The notes below the pieces were generated by a model, which had not been told where the DNA came from, did not search any database, and saw only the letters and a program-made list of their open reading frames with translations. A program made the translations under genes and the position numbers. This document shows positions 5,553-6,124 of a DNA stretch of 6,124 nucleotides, in pieces. How positions within the stretch are numbered: the first letter of the stretch is position 1; each line of letters begins with the position of its first letter. The stretch lies in contig JAGWAA010000049.1 in NCBI GenBank assembly GCA_018302165.1, positions 1 to 6,124 on the forward strand, written 5' to 3'. The stretch comes from Candidatus Woesearchaeota archaeon. Lineage in GTDB: Archaea > Nanobdellota > Nanobdellia > SCGC-AAA011-G17 > GW2011-AR17.

Positions 5553-5560
5553 TTTAAATA
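5553..5560 (-). promoter_or_regulatory. TATA box of the ion channel gene
   Basis: TTTAAATA on the plus strand (TATTTAAA on the coding strand) is centred about 27 nt before the ATG at 5530, the spacing expected for a leaderless archaeal mRNA. This supports 5530 as the true start rather than the in-frame ATG at 5403. A short inverted repeat GCTAA-GTT-TTAGC at 5570-5582 lies just upstream of the box and could be an operator, though it is short enough to be chance. Confidence 0.6.
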
Positions 5561-5663
5561 TTTTATTGTGCTAAGTTTTAGCGTCGATTTGTTTAGAATT
5601 AAAGCTCCTGTATTGAATAGAAGAGAGTTTTATTATTGATACTATATTTAGAGTAGATAAAAG

Positions 5664-5672
5664 TTTATAAAT
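5664..5672 (+). promoter_or_regulatory. TATA box of nrdR
   Basis: TTTATAAAT is a strong box A. A start 25 nt downstream falls near 5693, inside the first NrdR-box-like site, leaving a leader of about 50 nt that contains the second site and the ribosome site GGGGTGA at 5733-5739. Confidence 0.6.
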
Positions 5673-5683
5673 TCTATAGTTAA

Positions 5684-5730
5684 CCACCATATCTAGTCTT
5701 TAATAATGCTTTAAGCACAATATCTAGTAT
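5684..5730. promoter_or_regulatory. Two tandem NrdR-box-like operators
   Basis: Sites 5684-5699 and 5715-5730 share the core ATATCTAGT and fit the bacterial NrdR-box consensus acaCwAtATaTwGtgt: the second reads CAATATCTAGT, the first CCATATCTAGT. Their starts are 31 bp apart, about three helical turns, the arrangement usual for paired NrdR boxes in bacteria. They overlap the predicted transcription start and leader of nrdR, so bound NrdR would block its own transcription. That the known bacterial consensus applies in this organism is an inference. Confidence 0.65.
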
Positions 5731-5744
5731 AAGGGGTGAAAAGT

Positions 5745-6124
5745 ATGAAATGTCCATTTTGTGGGGAATCTGAAACAAAAGTTATTGATTCTAGAGAATC
5801 AGATGAACAAACCCGTAGAAGAAGAGAGTGCGAAAAGTGTAGTAAAAGATTCACAACTTATGAAAAAGTTGAGAATATTAACCTTATAGTTCTAAAAAAA
5901 GGTGGAAAGAAAGAAACTTTTGATGTAGAAAAAATTAGGAAAGGGGTTGAAAGAGCAGCTGAAAAAAGATTAGAAAAAGAAAAAATAGATTCTATTGTGG
6001 AAATTATAGAACAGAAATTAAGATCAATGGAGACTAATGAAATTGATTCAAAAAAAATTGGAGAAGAAGTAATGAATCAGTTGAAGAAAGTGGATAAGGT
6101 CTCATACATTAGATTTGCATCAGT
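5745..6124 (+). CDS. nrdR: Transcriptional repressor NrdR (partial, runs off the window)
   Basis: NrdR is the zinc-ribbon/ATP-cone repressor of ribonucleotide reductase genes, sensing ATP and dATP. The 126 residues visible contain the zinc ribbon CPFC (3-6) and CEKC (29-32), the hallmark VIDSRES (13-19), RRRREC and KRFTTYEKVE, then an ATP-cone beginning at about residue 46 (NLIVLKKGGKKETFDVEKIRKG) and continuing through the helices to DKVSYIRFAS. Only about 20-30 residues at the C terminus are missing. The SD GGGGTGA at 5733-5739 is 5 nt before the ATG. The family is nearly universal in bacteria and patchy in archaea, so this copy may reflect an old transfer; base composition does not differ from its neighbours. 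The paired boxes upstream suggest autoregulation. Confidence 0.95.
   Translation, partial: MKCPFCGESETKVIDSRESDEQTRRRRECEKCSKRFTTYEKVENINLIVLKKGGKKETFDVEKIRKGVERAAEKRLEKEKIDSIVEIIEQKLRSMETNEIDSKKIGEEVMNQLKKVDKVSYIRFAS

Noticed and set aside
941..5689. TAACCACCA occurring at 941-949 and again at 5681-5689
   Set aside because: Nine bases, only two copies, different flanks and different promoter positions; chance is sufficient.

Overview
The window looks like AT-rich archaeal DNA, most likely from a small-genome DPANN-type archaeon (Woesearchaeota or Pacearchaeota-like; the lineage is an inference). The support is an archaeal RNase P protein (Rpp30 family), an archaeal-type RNase HII, TATA boxes placed for TBP/TFB transcription (one about 25 nt before a start codon, implying a leaderless mRNA), and Shine-Dalgarno sites such as GGAGGTGAT elsewhere. 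Genes are tightly packed, mostly on the + strand.

Layout. 9-905 is a PHP-domain metal-dependent hydrolase. After a 136-bp promoter region comes a tight three-gene operon (1042-2991): a tiny membrane-anchored helical protein and two paralogous AAA+/ORC-like ATPases, the first with an altered Walker B and the second with a Lys/Glu-rich repeat tail. Next is a small Cys-rich lipoprotein (3042-3335), a poly-T terminator, then the RNase P protein gene (3391-3909) from a leaderless promoter. RNase HII (rnhB, 4004-4673) follows. Convergent to it and overlapping its end by 14 bp is a minus-strand pentameric ligand-gated ion channel gene (5530-4660). The window ends inside nrdR (5745 onward), preceded by two NrdR-box-like sites.

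Main discovery. The reading frame of rnhB is broken exactly inside its catalytic signature GVDEAGRGP by 25 extra bases that include an in-frame stop. These bases and the flanking exons fold into a textbook archaeal bulge-helix-bulge splicing motif: a 4-bp central helix (TGGC/GCCA), two opposed 3-nt AGA bulges, and a 5-bp inner stem (CTGAT/ATCAG) with an 8-nt loop. Cleavage in the bulges and ligation restores MTLIVGVDEAGRGPLIGPLV joined in frame to the rest of a normal 214-residue RNase HII. I interpret this as a minimal 25-nt intron in a protein-coding gene, removed by the tRNA-splicing endonuclease/ligase machinery. A conventional gene caller would start the protein at 4089 and lose two catalytic acidic residues.

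Other points. The channel gene has a one-base frameshift in a T homopolymer within its signal peptide. The nrdR promoter has paired operator-like boxes 31 bp apart, consistent with autoregulation. RNase P and RNase HII are neighbours, both nucleic-acid housekeeping functions. The ATPase operon has no recognisable pathway and may be a lineage-specific membrane-linked system.
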